Shown here one piece after another: positions 33,543 to 42,423 of a stretch of DNA of 64,000 nt. Location: assembly GCF_026340095.1 (NCBI RefSeq), contig NZ_JAPEPO010000002.1:310001-374000 (forward strand), in the 5' to 3' direction. A model generated the notes under the pieces. The model had not been told where the DNA came from. It did not search any database and saw nothing but the letters and a program-made list of their open reading frames with translations. Made by a program: the position numbers and the translations under genes. Each line of letters opens with the position of its first letter. Position 1 is the stretch's first letter. This stretch comes from Streptomyces sp. NBC_01446. GTDB taxonomy: Bacteria; Actinomycetota; Actinomycetes; Streptomycetales; Streptomycetaceae.

Positions 33543-33910
33543 GGACCATCTCGCGCCCATGACCAGCGATCCTTGCCCAACCTCAACTACGAAACGGACA
33601 AGAACTCACGTTCCGCACTCTGACAACTCGGGCCACTTCAGGCCGTACTGACGTGGCATTCGGCGTGTTGGCTTCGTTCAGCGCGGGTTCTCGAACCCGG
33701 GCTGTCCGCAGGAACGTCAACGGGCATCACCCGCTATCCGCTGGCGTAATCCTTCTGGCGGCTGCTGGTGCGAGGTCAGTCGGCGAGGACGCCCCAGGCC
33801 CTCATGACGCTTGACCTTGCCCAAAGGTGAAGGCCAACACTGTCTGTGGCGACCAGGCCGGCGAGCTGAGCGCTTGTCTCTGACCGAACCCGGATGAGTG
33901 GAACCTGCAT

Positions 33911-34564
33911 ATGGATGACGACGCTCTCCTGGCAGAACAGATGGCCTACTACAGGGCTGGCGCGGCCGAATACGACCGGCCTTATGCAAAGTACGAAGAC
34001 CTGCAGAGGTTGCTTGCTGTCGTCGATGACCTCCCGATTGTCGGCGATGTACTGGAGTTGGCCTGCGGAACGGGCCAGTGGACCCCTCTGCTCGCAGCGC
34101 GGGCGCGTTCGGTGACGGCTGTCGACGCGGCAGCCGAAGTGTTGGCCCTGGCTCGTGCGCGCACCGCATCCCCCACCGTGCAATTCCTTGAGGCCGACCT
34201 GTTCGCCTGGCAGCCGCCACGACGCTACGACACTGTGTTCTTCGCCTTCTGGCTCTCCCATGTCCCGCCGACGCGATTGCCCGACTTGTGGAACACGGTC
34301 GCCGCCGCACTCGCACCGGGCGGCAAAGCAATCTTCATCGACGACGGCCCCGCCGCAGCCGCATACGAGGAAGTCCTCGCGAACCAGCCGGCCCCGGCGT
34401 CGCTACGTCGGCTCGATGACGGCAGCCAGTACCGCATCGTGAAGGTATTCCACGATACCCAGACCCTCACGGACGACCTCACCGGGCTGGGGTGGTCAGT
34501 CCGTATCCGGACCATGGCCGGGAACTTCATCGGCATTGCTGAACCGCCAACCACCCCCGGCTAA
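33911..34564 (+). CDS. class I SAM-dependent methyltransferase
   Basis: 217 residues. GDVLELACGTGQWTPLLAAR is motif I, VTAVDAAAEVLALARART holds the acidic ribose-binding residue, and LEADLFAWQPPRRYDTVFFA with ALAPGGKAIFID completes the fold. The small size and WLSHVPP segment suggest a small-molecule methyltransferase. It stands alone between the IS5-type element and an integrase remnant. The start at ATG 33911 has a weak ribosome site. Confidence 0.85.
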   Translation: MDDDALLAEQMAYYRAGAAEYDRPYAKYEDLQRLLAVVDDLPIVGDVLELACGTGQWTPLLAARARSVTAVDAAAEVLALARARTASPTVQFLEADLFAWQPPRRYDTVFFAFWLSHVPPTRLPDLWNTVAAALAPGGKAIFIDDGPAAAAYEEVLANQPAPASLRRLDDGSQYRIVKVFHDTQTLTDDLTGLGWSVRIRTMAGNFIGIAEPPTTPG

Positions 34565-34589
34565 GCGCGCTGAAGGCCCGGCGGGGGGG

Positions 34590-34867
34590 GCAATGACATC
34601 GTCGGAGTGGATCGCCGCAGATCCCATCGTGGTGTCGAGGACCTGGTGGCCGCAAATAACGGCGGCGATGTGCGCAGGCAGCCCGGTGCGGATCGCCTCG
34701 GTGATGAGCAGCCTGCGGAAGCCGTGCGGCGTGGACGTCAGCGGTTGGTTGCTCACGTCGGTGGGCGCGGCTGTGGTGAGCGCCCGGATCAGCGACGTGC
34801 GGGCGCTGCGGCCCGGACCGGCCTTCGCAACGTGGCGAGCCATGTCCGCCGCGATGGGAGCCGTCAC
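34590..34867 (-). pseudogene. tyrosine recombinase (integrase) C-terminal fragment
   Basis: LTSTPHGFRRLLITEAIRTG then LPAHIAAVICGHQVLDTTMG holds the HxxR and GH catalytic boxes of tyrosine recombinases (HGFRR, CGH). The final Tyr and most of the protein are missing. It may mark an old integrated element. Confidence 0.65.
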
Positions 34868-34919
34868 CGCGTGCGACAGGATCCGGCGGCCAACACGGGA
34901 GGCGCACTAGGCTGGCGGG

Positions 34920-35699
34920 GTGATTGAGGACGGCGCCACCGACCAGGGCAGCGTGACGACGGTCCGACGGATCGGTGAGACGATCCGGCGGCCAGCGGGC
35001 GAGTGGACATCTGCAGTGCACGCTCTGCTGACCCACCTGGAGGCGGTGGGCTTCACCGGAGCCCCGCGCGTGCTGGGGATCGATGGTGCCGACGAGGTGC
35101 TGTCGCTGCTTCATGGTGAACCCGCGTACGCGCCCTGGTCGCAGGCTCTGCGGTCGACTGCCGGAATTGGCGAACTTGGGCGTTGGCTGCGCGGATACCA
35201 CGACGCTGTCCGGGACTTCCGGCCGCCGGCCGAAGCACGCTGGCAGGGCCAGGAAGAGGAATGGCAGCCGGGCATGGTGATCCGCCATGGGGACCTCGGG
35301 CCGTGGAACTCCATCTGGGACGCCAACGGCCTGAACGGCTTCATTGACTGGGATTTCGCAGCGCCCGGCCACGCCCTCGACGACCTGGCCCAGCTCGCCT
35401 GGTACTCCGTGCCTCTGCGGGCGCTCGACCAGCAGCGAAGAGCCTCAGTCACCGGCACCGACACTCTGCGTGCACGGCTCAATCATCTGTGTGCCGCCTA
35501 CGGCGCACACCCCGAAGCCTTGCTCGATGCATTGGATGCCCTCCAGTCCCGCGAGGCCGCACGCATCGAACGTCTTGGCGGGCAGGGCGACGAGCCGTGG
35601 GCGATGTTTCTCGCCCGCGGCGACGCGGCCGAGATGCGGGCCGAGCAGTGCTGGGCCCGTTCACAACGCGACGTTCTTCTGGGCGTCATGAGCGATTGA
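34920..35699 (+). CDS. aminoglycoside-phosphotransferase-family protein
   Basis: 259 residues. TVRRIGETIRRPAGEWTSAV is a shortened ATP-binding start; the catalytic loop is VIRHGDLGPWNSIW (HGDxxxxN, with Asp base) and the metal loop FIDWDFAAPGHALDDLAQLA. This is the APH/choline-kinase fold. The N-lobe is short for a true aminoglycoside kinase, so the substrate is open. A GCACTAGGCT promoter-like box is 10-20 bases before the GTG, so the message may be leaderless. Confidence 0.85.
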   Translation: MIEDGATDQGSVTTVRRIGETIRRPAGEWTSAVHALLTHLEAVGFTGAPRVLGIDGADEVLSLLHGEPAYAPWSQALRSTAGIGELGRWLRGYHDAVRDFRPPAEARWQGQEEEWQPGMVIRHGDLGPWNSIWDANGLNGFIDWDFAAPGHALDDLAQLAWYSVPLRALDQQRRASVTGTDTLRARLNHLCAAYGAHPEALLDALDALQSREAARIERLGGQGDEPWAMFLARGDAAEMRAEQCWARSQRDVLLGVMSD

Positions 35700-35765
35700 G
35701 GACTGCCCCGAAGCTGCTTCAGGTCACGTTCAGTGGCAGACATCAACTTCCAGCGCTTAGAGTTC

Positions 35766-36449
35766 CTAACAAGGGCGTTGGACGTGGCGGTGGGTGATGA
35801 GGCAGGTGGCGGGGCTGAGGAAGGCCTCGTGGATGTCGTCGCGTCTTTCCCAGCGAATGCGCAGGCGGCGGAAGCCGTGCAGCCAGGAGATCGTCCGCTC
35901 GACGACCCAGATGCCGTGGCCGGCCGACGACCGCTGATGGCCGGGGCCTTGTCGAGCGGGGGCAGCAACTGCGTGACGTCATTGCGGTTTCCACCGGTCA
36001 GTGACACCGCGAGCGGGAGGCCCTGCCCGTCGGTGATGACGTGGTGCTTGCCGCCGCGTGTGCGGTCGACCGGGCTGGGTCCGCTTTTGGGCCCCGCCGG
36101 GCCGCCCGGACGTGGGAGGAGATTCGATCACCGCCCGTGACCAGTCCAGTTGGTTCTTCGACCGCAGTTCCCTCAGCAGTAACGCGTGGAGTTGGTCCGA
36201 CACGCCGGCCTCGTTCCAGGCGGCCAGACGCCGCCAGCAGGTCGTGCCTGATCCGAAGCCCAACTCCTGGGGCAGGTACTCCCATTGGATGCCGGTGTGC
36301 CGGACGAACAGGATCCCGCAGAACGCCTGCCGGTCCGGTACCCGCGGCCGGCCCTCGACCAGCTTCGGGCCCGGCTCGGGCAGTACCGGCTCGACGAACG
36401 GCCACAGTTCGTCCGACACGATCCACGGCCGCGACTGACGTTTCCTCAT
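35766..36449 (-). pseudogene. IS5-family transposase with deletion and frameshift
   Basis: The N-terminal half is clear (IVSDELWPFVEPVLPEPGPK, FVRHTGIQWEYLPQELGFGS). It continues, after a frameshift near 36120, to VSLTGGNRNDVTQLLPPLD. It then jumps, missing ~50 residues with the second catalytic Asp, to the C-terminal frame GHGIWVVERTISWLHGFRRL and LSPATCLITHRHVQR. Not functional. Confidence 0.8.
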
Positions 36450-36508
36450 GTACAGACAAACGGGCTCCGGAACCCCGGGCTGGAAGTAACGGCCCTCGCT
36501 GAGAGGTC

Positions 36509-36545
36509 GTTAAGTCCGTTTCTAGTAGTGGCTCTGTCCGGGTCT
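36509..36545. repeat. 37-bp direct repeat flanking the GNAT gene, left
   Basis: GTTAAGTCCGTTTCTAGTAG… is ~78% identical to 37294-37329, in the same orientation. The pair brackets the intact GNAT gene. It may be IS ends or relics of a homologous insertion. Confidence 0.45.
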
Positions 36546-36714
36546 CCGGCGGGCAGGCCATGTCGTCGTGCCGTTCGTGGAGCCTGAATGCCCGGCCGGT
36601 GAGCTGGTCGAAGGCGTGCACGATCGGCTGGTAGGCGGTGCCTTGGTCGTGAGGACCGGACCGAGGTCGGATATTCGGTGTCTGCCTGCCTCATGGTGAC
36701 GCAAGATGGTGCGC

Positions 36715-37287
36715 ATGACTTTGGCCACCCCCATCCTGAACACCGCTCGCCTGCGACTGCGCCCCTTCACCGACGCCGACGCGGCCCCCCTCTTCGCGCT
36801 GCACAGCAGCAGCTATGTGTTGCGCTATTGGGATTCCCCGCCGTGGAGCGAGCGGGCCCGCGCCAATCGGTTCATCGCGATGTGCCGGAAGATGGCGGAC
36901 GAAGGCACCGGGGCACGGGTGGCCATCGACCGTGCCTTGGACGGTGTCTTCGTCGGCTGGTGCGGTCTGACCGAATGGAACCCGGACTACCGCAGCGCGT
37001 CGTTGGGCTACTGCCTCGCCGATGCGATGTGGGGGCACGGTTACGCGACGGAAGCCGCGCACGCCGTGCTGAAGTGGGCATTCGAGACACTGGACCTGAA
37101 TCGGGTTCAGGCCGAGACCGATACGCGCAACCTGGCATCTGCCCGGGTCCTGGAGAAGATCGGATTCGTGCGTGAAGGGACGTTGCGGGAGGACTGCGTC
37201 GTGAACGGCGAGGTATCCGACTCGTGGGTATTCGGATTGATCAGGCGAGAGTGGCGGCCGTCGCCTCTCTCGATTCCAGCCCGCTAA
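36715..37287 (+). CDS. GNAT N-acetyltransferase (RimJ/RimL-like)
   Basis: 190 residues from ATG 36715 (ATG 36706 adds three). LNTARLRLRPFTDADAAPLF is the RimJ/RimL opening, SLGYCLADAMWGHGYATEAA is the acetyl-CoA-binding motif A, and NLASARVLEKIGFVREGTLR is motif B. It resembles ribosomal-protein N-acetyltransferase relatives that often act on other amines. It is complete and sits as an island between IS5 and ISAs1 DNA. Confidence 0.9.
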   Translation: MTLATPILNTARLRLRPFTDADAAPLFALHSSSYVLRYWDSPPWSERARANRFIAMCRKMADEGTGARVAIDRALDGVFVGWCGLTEWNPDYRSASLGYCLADAMWGHGYATEAAHAVLKWAFETLDLNRVQAETDTRNLASARVLEKIGFVREGTLREDCVVNGEVSDSWVFGLIRREWRPSPLSIPAR

Positions 37288-37293
37288 GCGGAT

Positions 37294-37329
37294 GTTGAGT
37301 CCGTTGCTGGTAGCGGCCCCGTCCGGGTC
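37294..37329. repeat. direct repeat flanking the GNAT gene, right
   Basis: GTTGAGTCCGTTGCTGGTAG… pairs with 36509-36545. Confidence 0.45.
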
Positions 37330-37459
37330 GAGTGAGGAAGCCTTGGCGGACGAGGCTAGCTTCGCCGCAACCCTGTCTGACCACGTTCTGCCGTCTCGAT
37401 GAACTCGGTCTGGAAGCCGTCGGGCAACGCCTTGAGCCGGAACAGGCGCTACTCAAGTG

Positions 37460-38802
37460 CAGGGCTTGATCAAGTTCCGTGGGTGTCCTGGTTGTTGATG
37501 ATGCCCAGGATCGGGAGTGCCCGTCGTGGTTCGTCGCGGATTGCCCGGGTGGTTTTGGCGATGTTCTCGGCGCCGAGGGTCTTCAGCACGCCGATGGCCA
37601 GGTTGCGGAAGGTGGCCATGGCTCGGGGTGCGGCCCCGGTGTGGACGGTGGAGGCGTCCTCGGCGAAGGTGACGTCTCTGATGTGGTGGCTGGAGTTTTC
37701 CACTCCCCAGTGCCCGCGAATCGCGGCGGCGAGGTCCGCGGGGCTGGTCTGGTGGGCTTCGAGGCTGGTCACGGCGTAGACGCTCTCGCGACTCTCGCGG
37801 CTGCCGGTCGGCCGGCGGCGGCGGTGGACGCGGATGGTGAGCTTCGCGTGCGGAAAGGCGATGCCACCGAGTTCGTCCGCGATGCCGCAGGTCTTGATCG
37901 AACGGGACTCGCGCCGGCCGTGCCCGACCTCGGAGTGGGTGTGCTGGACGGCGATGTCACGCCACGGCAGCGTGGCGAGCTGGCTGTGGGCGGTGGGCTG
38001 GTTGGTCTTGATCACGGCGATGTAGTGGGCCTTCTTCGTCTCGACCAGCCAGGTGATGTTCGCCTTGACCGAGTGCAGCGCATCGAAGGTGACGAGAGTG
38101 CCGGCCAGGTCCAGCGGTGCCAGCAGCGGCTTAAAGTGCGTGGTTTCGTTGGTCTTCGCGCCGACCTCGGCCTGCGCGAGTGTCACGACGGTGGTGTGGC
38201 TGACCGCCGACAGCAGGTGACGGCGGGTCACGTCCAAACGCGCTGAGCCCTTGAGCGTCTTGCCGTCCACCGCGATGGCCCGCCGGTGCGCGGTGGACAC
38301 GACGGTGCGGTGCCGGTCGGTGAGGTAGGCGCCCACCGCGGCGTCCAGGGCATCGCCGTCGACGGCGATCAGCACCCGCCCGATCGTCGCCGGCGACGGT
38401 GTACGCCGCCACCGCAGTGGATGGCGGCGTACACCGAGGGCGGCCAGCAGCCCACCCGAGGCCCGGGCGCCCCATTCGGCGAGCTCGTCGATGCTCCTGG
38501 CGCCCGAGACGACCGCACAGGCACACACCATCAAGATCGCCGTCAGCGAGTACCACCGGCCCCGCCGCGAGCGCGGGTCGGGGATGGAGTCGAAGTAGGG
38601 GCGCAGATCAGCGACCTGGCCGGGTTCCAGCGGACCCAGCTTCACAAGTACGGCAGGGATCGGGGAGGATGCAGCAGCAGGCACGGGACCTTCTCATGAT
38701 CACGAGGCGTAGACACCCTAATGATCACGAAGCCCGCGCCTGCACCGCTACCCACCCCTCACAGCAACAACCAGCACAACCACGGAACTTGAAGCCGCCC
38801 TG
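37460..38802 (-). mobile_element. ISAs1-family element, intact, with 9-bp target duplication
   Basis: Ends CAGGGCTTGATCAAGTTCCG and, in reverse complement, CAGGGCGGCTTCAAGTTCCG form terminal inverted repeats. ACTCAAGTG occurs directly outside both ends (37451-37459 and 38803-38811). The size of 1343 bp with a single gene is normal for the family. The clean duplication shows recent transposition. Confidence 0.85.
37470..38684 (-). CDS. ISAs1-family DDE transposase
   Basis: 404 residues. LRPYFDSIPDPRSRRGRWYS is the family's N-terminal motif. The triad is RRAIAVDGKTLKGSARLD (Asp), AGTLVTFDALHSVKANI (Asp) and IRGHWGVENSSHHIRDVTF (Glu). No frameshift. It nearly fills the element and ends ten bases inside its left end. 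Confidence 0.95.
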   Translation of the reverse strand: MPAAASSPIPAVLVKLGPLEPGQVADLRPYFDSIPDPRSRRGRWYSLTAILMVCACAVVSGARSIDELAEWGARASGGLLAALGVRRHPLRWRRTPSPATIGRVLIAVDGDALDAAVGAYLTDRHRTVVSTAHRRAIAVDGKTLKGSARLDVTRRHLLSAVSHTTVVTLAQAEVGAKTNETTHFKPLLAPLDLAGTLVTFDALHSVKANITWLVETKKAHYIAVIKTNQPTAHSQLATLPWRDIAVQHTHSEVGHGRRESRSIKTCGIADELGGIAFPHAKLTIRVHRRRRPTGSRESRESVYAVTSLEAHQTSPADLAAAIRGHWGVENSSHHIRDVTFAEDASTVHTGAAPRAMATFRNLAIGVLKTLGAENIAKTTRAIRDEPRRALPILGIINNQDTHGT

Positions 38803-38828
38803 ACTCAAGTGCCGGCACCCAGCCGCGT

Positions 38829-40001
38829 TCACCGATTAGCGGCCAGCACTGCCGCGAGGCCTTCTTGCAGGTCCTTGACGAAATACGCGGGCACCTCCAG
38901 CGACGGGAAATGTCCCCCGATTTCGGGCGACCTCCATCGGACGATCTGTCGGTACCGCTCCTGCGCCCAGGGGCGTGGACACTTCTCGACGTCGCGGGGA
39001 TACATGCTGATTGCTGTCGGGACGTCGACCCGAAGTTCGGGGTCCAGCGAGTTGTGGCTCTCGTAGTAAATGCGGGCCGCCGATGCGCCGGTCCGCGTCA
39101 GCCAATACAGGGTGACGTCGTCAAGAACGCTGTCCATGGAAATTGTCTCGAACGGGCTATCTTCGGTATCTGTCCACTCAGCGAACTTGTCAAGGATCCA
39201 GGCAAGAAGCCCGACCGGTGAGTCGACGAGCGAGTAACCGATGGTCTGCGGTCGGGTCGCCTGCTGCTTCGCGTACGCCGCGCGGTGGCGCCAGAAATCG
39301 CGGGTTTCCTCGGTCCATTTGCGCTCGGCTGCCGTCAGCCCGTCCGTTGTCAACCCGGGCGGCGCCTCCGCGAACGTTGTGTGGATGCCGAGAACGTGCG
39401 CCGGGAACCTTCCGCCGAGAACCGTGGTGATATTGCCTCCCCAGTCGCCGCCGTGGGCTGCGAACTTGCTGTAACCGAGCCTTCCCATCAGTTCCACCCA
39501 TGCGGCCGCGATCTTTTCGGTTCCCCACCCGGTGGTGGCCGGCTTCTCGCTGTAACCAAAGCCTGGTAGCGACGGGACCACGACGTGGAACGCCGGCGTG
39601 TCTGCGTCTTTCGGATCTGCCAGCTCGTCTACTACATCGATGAACCGAGCAATGCTGTCTGGCCAGCCGTGCGTCAAGATCAACGGAGTGGCATCTGCGC
39701 GCGCGGATCGGCGGTGCAGGAAGTGGATTCCCAGATCATCAATGGTCGTCCGGAACTGGCCGATCCGGTTAAGGCGATCTTCGAACGACCGCCAGTTGTA
39801 CCCGGTGCGCCAGTAGTTCACGACATCGACGAGGTCGGCCAGAGGGACGCCCTGTTCCCATCGGCGAGGGTCGGGCGCGGCGCGATAGACCGTCTCGGCC
39901 TCCGGCAGCCGCGCCGCGGCCAGTCGCGCGCGCAGATCGTCGAGGTCAGCGTCAGTTGCGTGGGCTTCAAATGCGTGCACGTCGCTGGTTGGACGGGGCA
40001 T
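38829..40001 (-). CDS. epoxide hydrolase (EHN-domain family)
   Basis: 390 residues. The N-terminal ~110 residues form the epoxide-hydrolase N-domain (DDLRARLAAARLPEAETVYR, LVDVVNYWRTGYNWRSFEDR, IHFLHRRSA). The core has LTHGWPDSIARF (HGWP oxyanion), FAAHGGDWGGNITTVLG with nucleophile Asp, and GGHFPSLEVPAYFVKDL with the catalytic His. Family reaction: epoxide opening to a diol. It is divergent from a CGNR regulator with paired operators in the 103-bp gap, so it is very likely inducible through that regulator. Confidence 0.9.
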   Translation of the reverse strand: MPRPTSDVHAFEAHATDADLDDLRARLAAARLPEAETVYRAAPDPRRWEQGVPLADLVDVVNYWRTGYNWRSFEDRLNRIGQFRTTIDDLGIHFLHRRSARADATPLILTHGWPDSIARFIDVVDELADPKDADTPAFHVVVPSLPGFGYSEKPATTGWGTEKIAAAWVELMGRLGYSKFAAHGGDWGGNITTVLGGRFPAHVLGIHTTFAEAPPGLTTDGLTAAERKWTEETRDFWRHRAAYAKQQATRPQTIGYSLVDSPVGLLAWILDKFAEWTDTEDSPFETISMDSVLDDVTLYWLTRTGASAARIYYESHNSLDPELRVDVPTAISMYPRDVEKCPRPWAQERYRQIVRWRSPEIGGHFPSLEVPAYFVKDLQEGLAAVLAANR

Positions 40002-40042
40002 GAGACCTCCTGGCCGTCGCGGAACCGGCTACGATCTATCGC

Positions 40043-40061
40043 GAACCGGCTAAGACGGTTC
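40043..40061. promoter_or_regulatory. operator B: GAACCGGCTAAGACGGTTC
   Basis: Inverted repeat GAACCG-N7-CGGTTC. A related half site (GAACCGGCTA) lies at 40022-40031. Its centre is 42 bases (four helical turns) from operator C, so two dimers would bind on the same face of the DNA. Confidence 0.65.
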
Positions 40062-40084
40062 TACCGTGTCTTCTTGTCACCGTG

Positions 40085-40103
40085 CAACCAGCTAAGGTGG
40101 TTC
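40085..40103. promoter_or_regulatory. operator C: inverted repeat overlapping the CGNR gene's ribosome site
   Basis: CAACCAGCTAAGGTGGTTC shares the AACC-N9-GGTT core with operator B. The AAGGTGG inside it is also the only ribosome site for the ATG at 40105, so a bound regulator would cover its own translation start region. This points to autoregulation. Confidence 0.65.
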
Positions 40104-40104
40104 C

Positions 40105-40680
40105 ATGCATGCTGAGTTCCCTGACTTCCGCCTCGGTAGCGTGCTAGCGACCAGCTTCACGGGGACTCTGTCGGAGCGTCATGGCGACGCCGTGGAGCGC
40201 ATTCCCACGCCGCACCGACTCATCGACTGGCTGGCAGTGAACGGCCTCGCCGTGGACTCCTGCACCACTGCCCAGCTCGACCTCGCTCGGGAACTGAGGG
40301 AGTCGATTCACGCCGCCGCGACAGCGGCCGCGTTCCAGGACGCTCTCCCTGCATCTGCCGTCCAAGTCATCAATGACTGCAGCGCTCAGGGTCGGGCCGC
40401 AGCGATCCTGACGCCTGAGGGCAAGCGGCGATGGCGGCTCAGCGCTGCTTCCTGCGTGGAAGATGCCCTCAGCGTGATCGCCGCCGACGCCATCAGCATC
40501 ATCGCGGGCGAACGAGACGGAAAATTGGCCTTGTGCGCATCACAAACCTGCCAAGCCGCCTTCTTCGACACCAGCCAAAGTCGCACCCGCAAATGGTGCG
40601 ACATGAACACGTGCGGGAATCGTCAGAAGAAAGCGCGCTTCAATGCCAACCAGCGCAAAAACGCCACGTCAGCGGAGTAA
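40105..40680 (+). CDS. CGNR zinc-finger transcription regulator (ABATE domain)
   Basis: 191 residues. The N-terminal ~130 residues fit the stress-sensing ABATE domain (RLIDWLAVNGLAVDSCTTAQ, DLARELRESIHAAATAA). The C-terminus is the CGNR zinc finger: CASQTCQAAFFDTSQSRTRK then WCDMNTCGNRQKKARF, with the four zinc cysteines and the CGNR tetrad intact. It probably binds the repeated AACC-N9-GGTT sites in front of it and controls both itself and the epoxide hydrolase. Confidence 0.9.
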   Translation: MHAEFPDFRLGSVLATSFTGTLSERHGDAVERIPTPHRLIDWLAVNGLAVDSCTTAQLDLARELRESIHAAATAAAFQDALPASAVQVINDCSAQGRAAAILTPEGKRRWRLSAASCVEDALSVIAADAISIIAGERDGKLALCASQTCQAAFFDTSQSRTRKWCDMNTCGNRQKKARFNANQRKNATSAE

Positions 40681-40908
40681 TCGTTACCTCGGCACATCCA
40701 AGTGGACCCCACGCCTGCGACACATCTGTCGCGTTGGGTGCACCCCAACGGCACCACTACGACGACGTTCTGAGCCGGTATGCCCGCTTCGGGTGCGGAC
40801 TTGAGTTGGCCACGGCTCGAAAGATCACGCGGTCCCATCGTCAGCTTCTACAGTGTCCCGAGACGAAGGGGCCGGGGGCACGGCGATCAGAAGGGTTGAC
40901 GCACCGAC

Positions 40909-41562
40909 GTGGCACAGAACGAGCGGTTGGCTGACCTGAAGCCCGTTCGCCAGCGTCAGGCCGCCGCTCTGGCGCTGTGGCGGTGGCGTGCGCCGGTACT
41001 CGCGTTCGAAATGGATGCGGACTGGGGCGTCGACCCGCATGTGCTGGAGTCGCTGTTCCGACTGGCAACGGAACCTCCTGGGGAACAGTCGAACCACGCC
41101 TACGGCCAGGCATTCGCCGAGCTGTGCACGGCCCCGATCTTCGAGTCCGAAGTCGACCCGGACACGGTCCAGCTCTTCCAATTGGAAATCTTCGGGGGCT
41201 TGGGGTCCTTCGGCGAGCTGCTCGACACGGCTGGCCTGGACGAGGCCAAACGAGTAGTCGAGTTGTCGTCCGGCCTGGCGGGCTACCTGGACAGTCTCGT
41301 CGAGGGCTCGTTCTACTCCCATCCCTCCGAGGAGGCGCACCACCAGTACCTCGCCAACCTGGCAGACCGGACGAGCGGCGAGGGCTACTTCGCCTCACGC
41401 AACTTCGTTGTCGAGTCCGCCTGCCACGGCGCCCTCCGGACCTTTCCCGATTCCGATGGGCTGCTCGACTCGTCCGCGGGACGCGAGTTGCTCGCGCTTT
41501 GCGAGGACTTCGGCGAAGAGCTCGTCGCAACGCTGCGGTGGCTCCGCACGACGGGCCATTAG
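40909..41562 (+). CDS. hypothetical protein, helical, acidic
   Basis: 217 residues from a GTG. No family recognised. It reads as a soluble all-alpha protein (HVLESLFRLATEPPGEQSNH, DTVQLFQLEIFGGLGSFGEL, AHHQYLANLADRTSGEGYFA). No signal peptide or membrane helix. Codon bias supports coding. The convergent neighbour is the broken winged-helix gene. Confidence 0.7.
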   Translation: MAQNERLADLKPVRQRQAAALALWRWRAPVLAFEMDADWGVDPHVLESLFRLATEPPGEQSNHAYGQAFAELCTAPIFESEVDPDTVQLFQLEIFGGLGSFGELLDTAGLDEAKRVVELSSGLAGYLDSLVEGSFYSHPSEEAHHQYLANLADRTSGEGYFASRNFVVESACHGALRTFPDSDGLLDSSAGRELLALCEDFGEELVATLRWLRTTGH

Positions 41563-41610
41563 CGATCACGACCCGAGCCCGGTGGCGGGCTGGCGACTCG
41601 GTGGAGGGCA

Positions 41611-41905
41611 GCTACGGACGGCGCTGCGCGAACAAGCCGGCTTCGGTCTCGGCGAGGACGCCGAGACCAACCAGGCGCTTGAGCTTGTGCCGGGTGCTCT
41701 CGATGTTCTACGGCGCGACGGCGAGATCGAGGCGCTCGCACAGGTCCCGGGCGCGCATCGGTCCGACGGCTTCGGCGAATGCATCGAGGATCTGTTGGTA
41801 GGCCGGGTGAGCCGGCAGGACCGGCGGCGGATCGGTCTGTTCCGGAGCGGCCGGCGGTAGGGCAAGGAGCATCTTGCGGGTCACCGCCAAGTTCCCCATT
41901 TCTCC
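41611..41905 (-). pseudogene. relative of the IS5-passenger winged-helix gene, interrupted
   Basis: The minus strand reads MGNLAVTRKMLLALPPAAPE, HPAYQQILDAFAEAVGPMRA, RDLCERLDLAVAP, TAG, NIESTRHKLKRLVGLGVLAE and TEAGLFAQRRP. It aligns along its length with the protein of 33120-33542. The TAG replaces a codon in the middle of the winged helix, and the N-terminal coiled coil is out of frame. No transposase is attached. Confidence 0.75.
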
Positions 41906-41918
41906 TCGTCGCGTTCAC

Positions 41919-42423
41919 GCAAACGCGCGGCGAGTGCGTCGATCTGCGCGCGAAGCTCTACTCACCCACGCCGCACAAGGCAACCGACCCCAGCCTCGAG
42001 CTATTGCTCGCGGAGCCACATGCGGTCCTGTCGACGCGCAGTGAACCACGAACCGAATACGGCCACTCTGGCCACGGACAGGATGTTTCCCACGGTCAGC
42101 TCCCCCGGCACACAGGCAACCTGAGCCTGCAGAAACCATCGAGAACGCCGCTGAGGGGGCGCGCTCGAACACCAAGAACTCGGTGATGCGAACGAAACGG
42201 CCTCGATGGGCCAGCAATGCTTCCGTTGAGACCGGAGGCTCGGCGTGCTCACGACGTGAAGCGCCGCCTGGAAGATGGGCTCCTTGCCGGACGGGCCGTT
42301 TAGGGGGCGATCACGCCTTCGAGGCGCTCGTCCGCCGTCACGCGTCTGCCCTGCTGGGGACAGAACAGGGTTGGGGCGGAGAATCCTGGCCGCGAAGGTC
42401 CGGCAGCTGATTTCGGCCGCTCA
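41919..42423. other. 505-bp region without a recognised gene
   Basis: Nothing with family features on either strand. Open frames are short or arginine-rich shadows. Confidence 0.35.

Larger units (their letters stand above)
32189..33621 (+). mobile_element. IS5-type element with transposase and a passenger gene
   Basis: Imperfect terminal inverted repeats of about 30 bp bound it: left GAGAGTGCGGTACGTGA… and right, as reverse complement, CAGAGTGCGGAACGTGA…TTGTCCG. Inside are a DDE transposase (32293-33123) and a second gene (33120-33542) overlapping it by four bases. I see no certain target duplication (flanks CCAGTAGT / GACAACTC). Confidence 0.75.
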
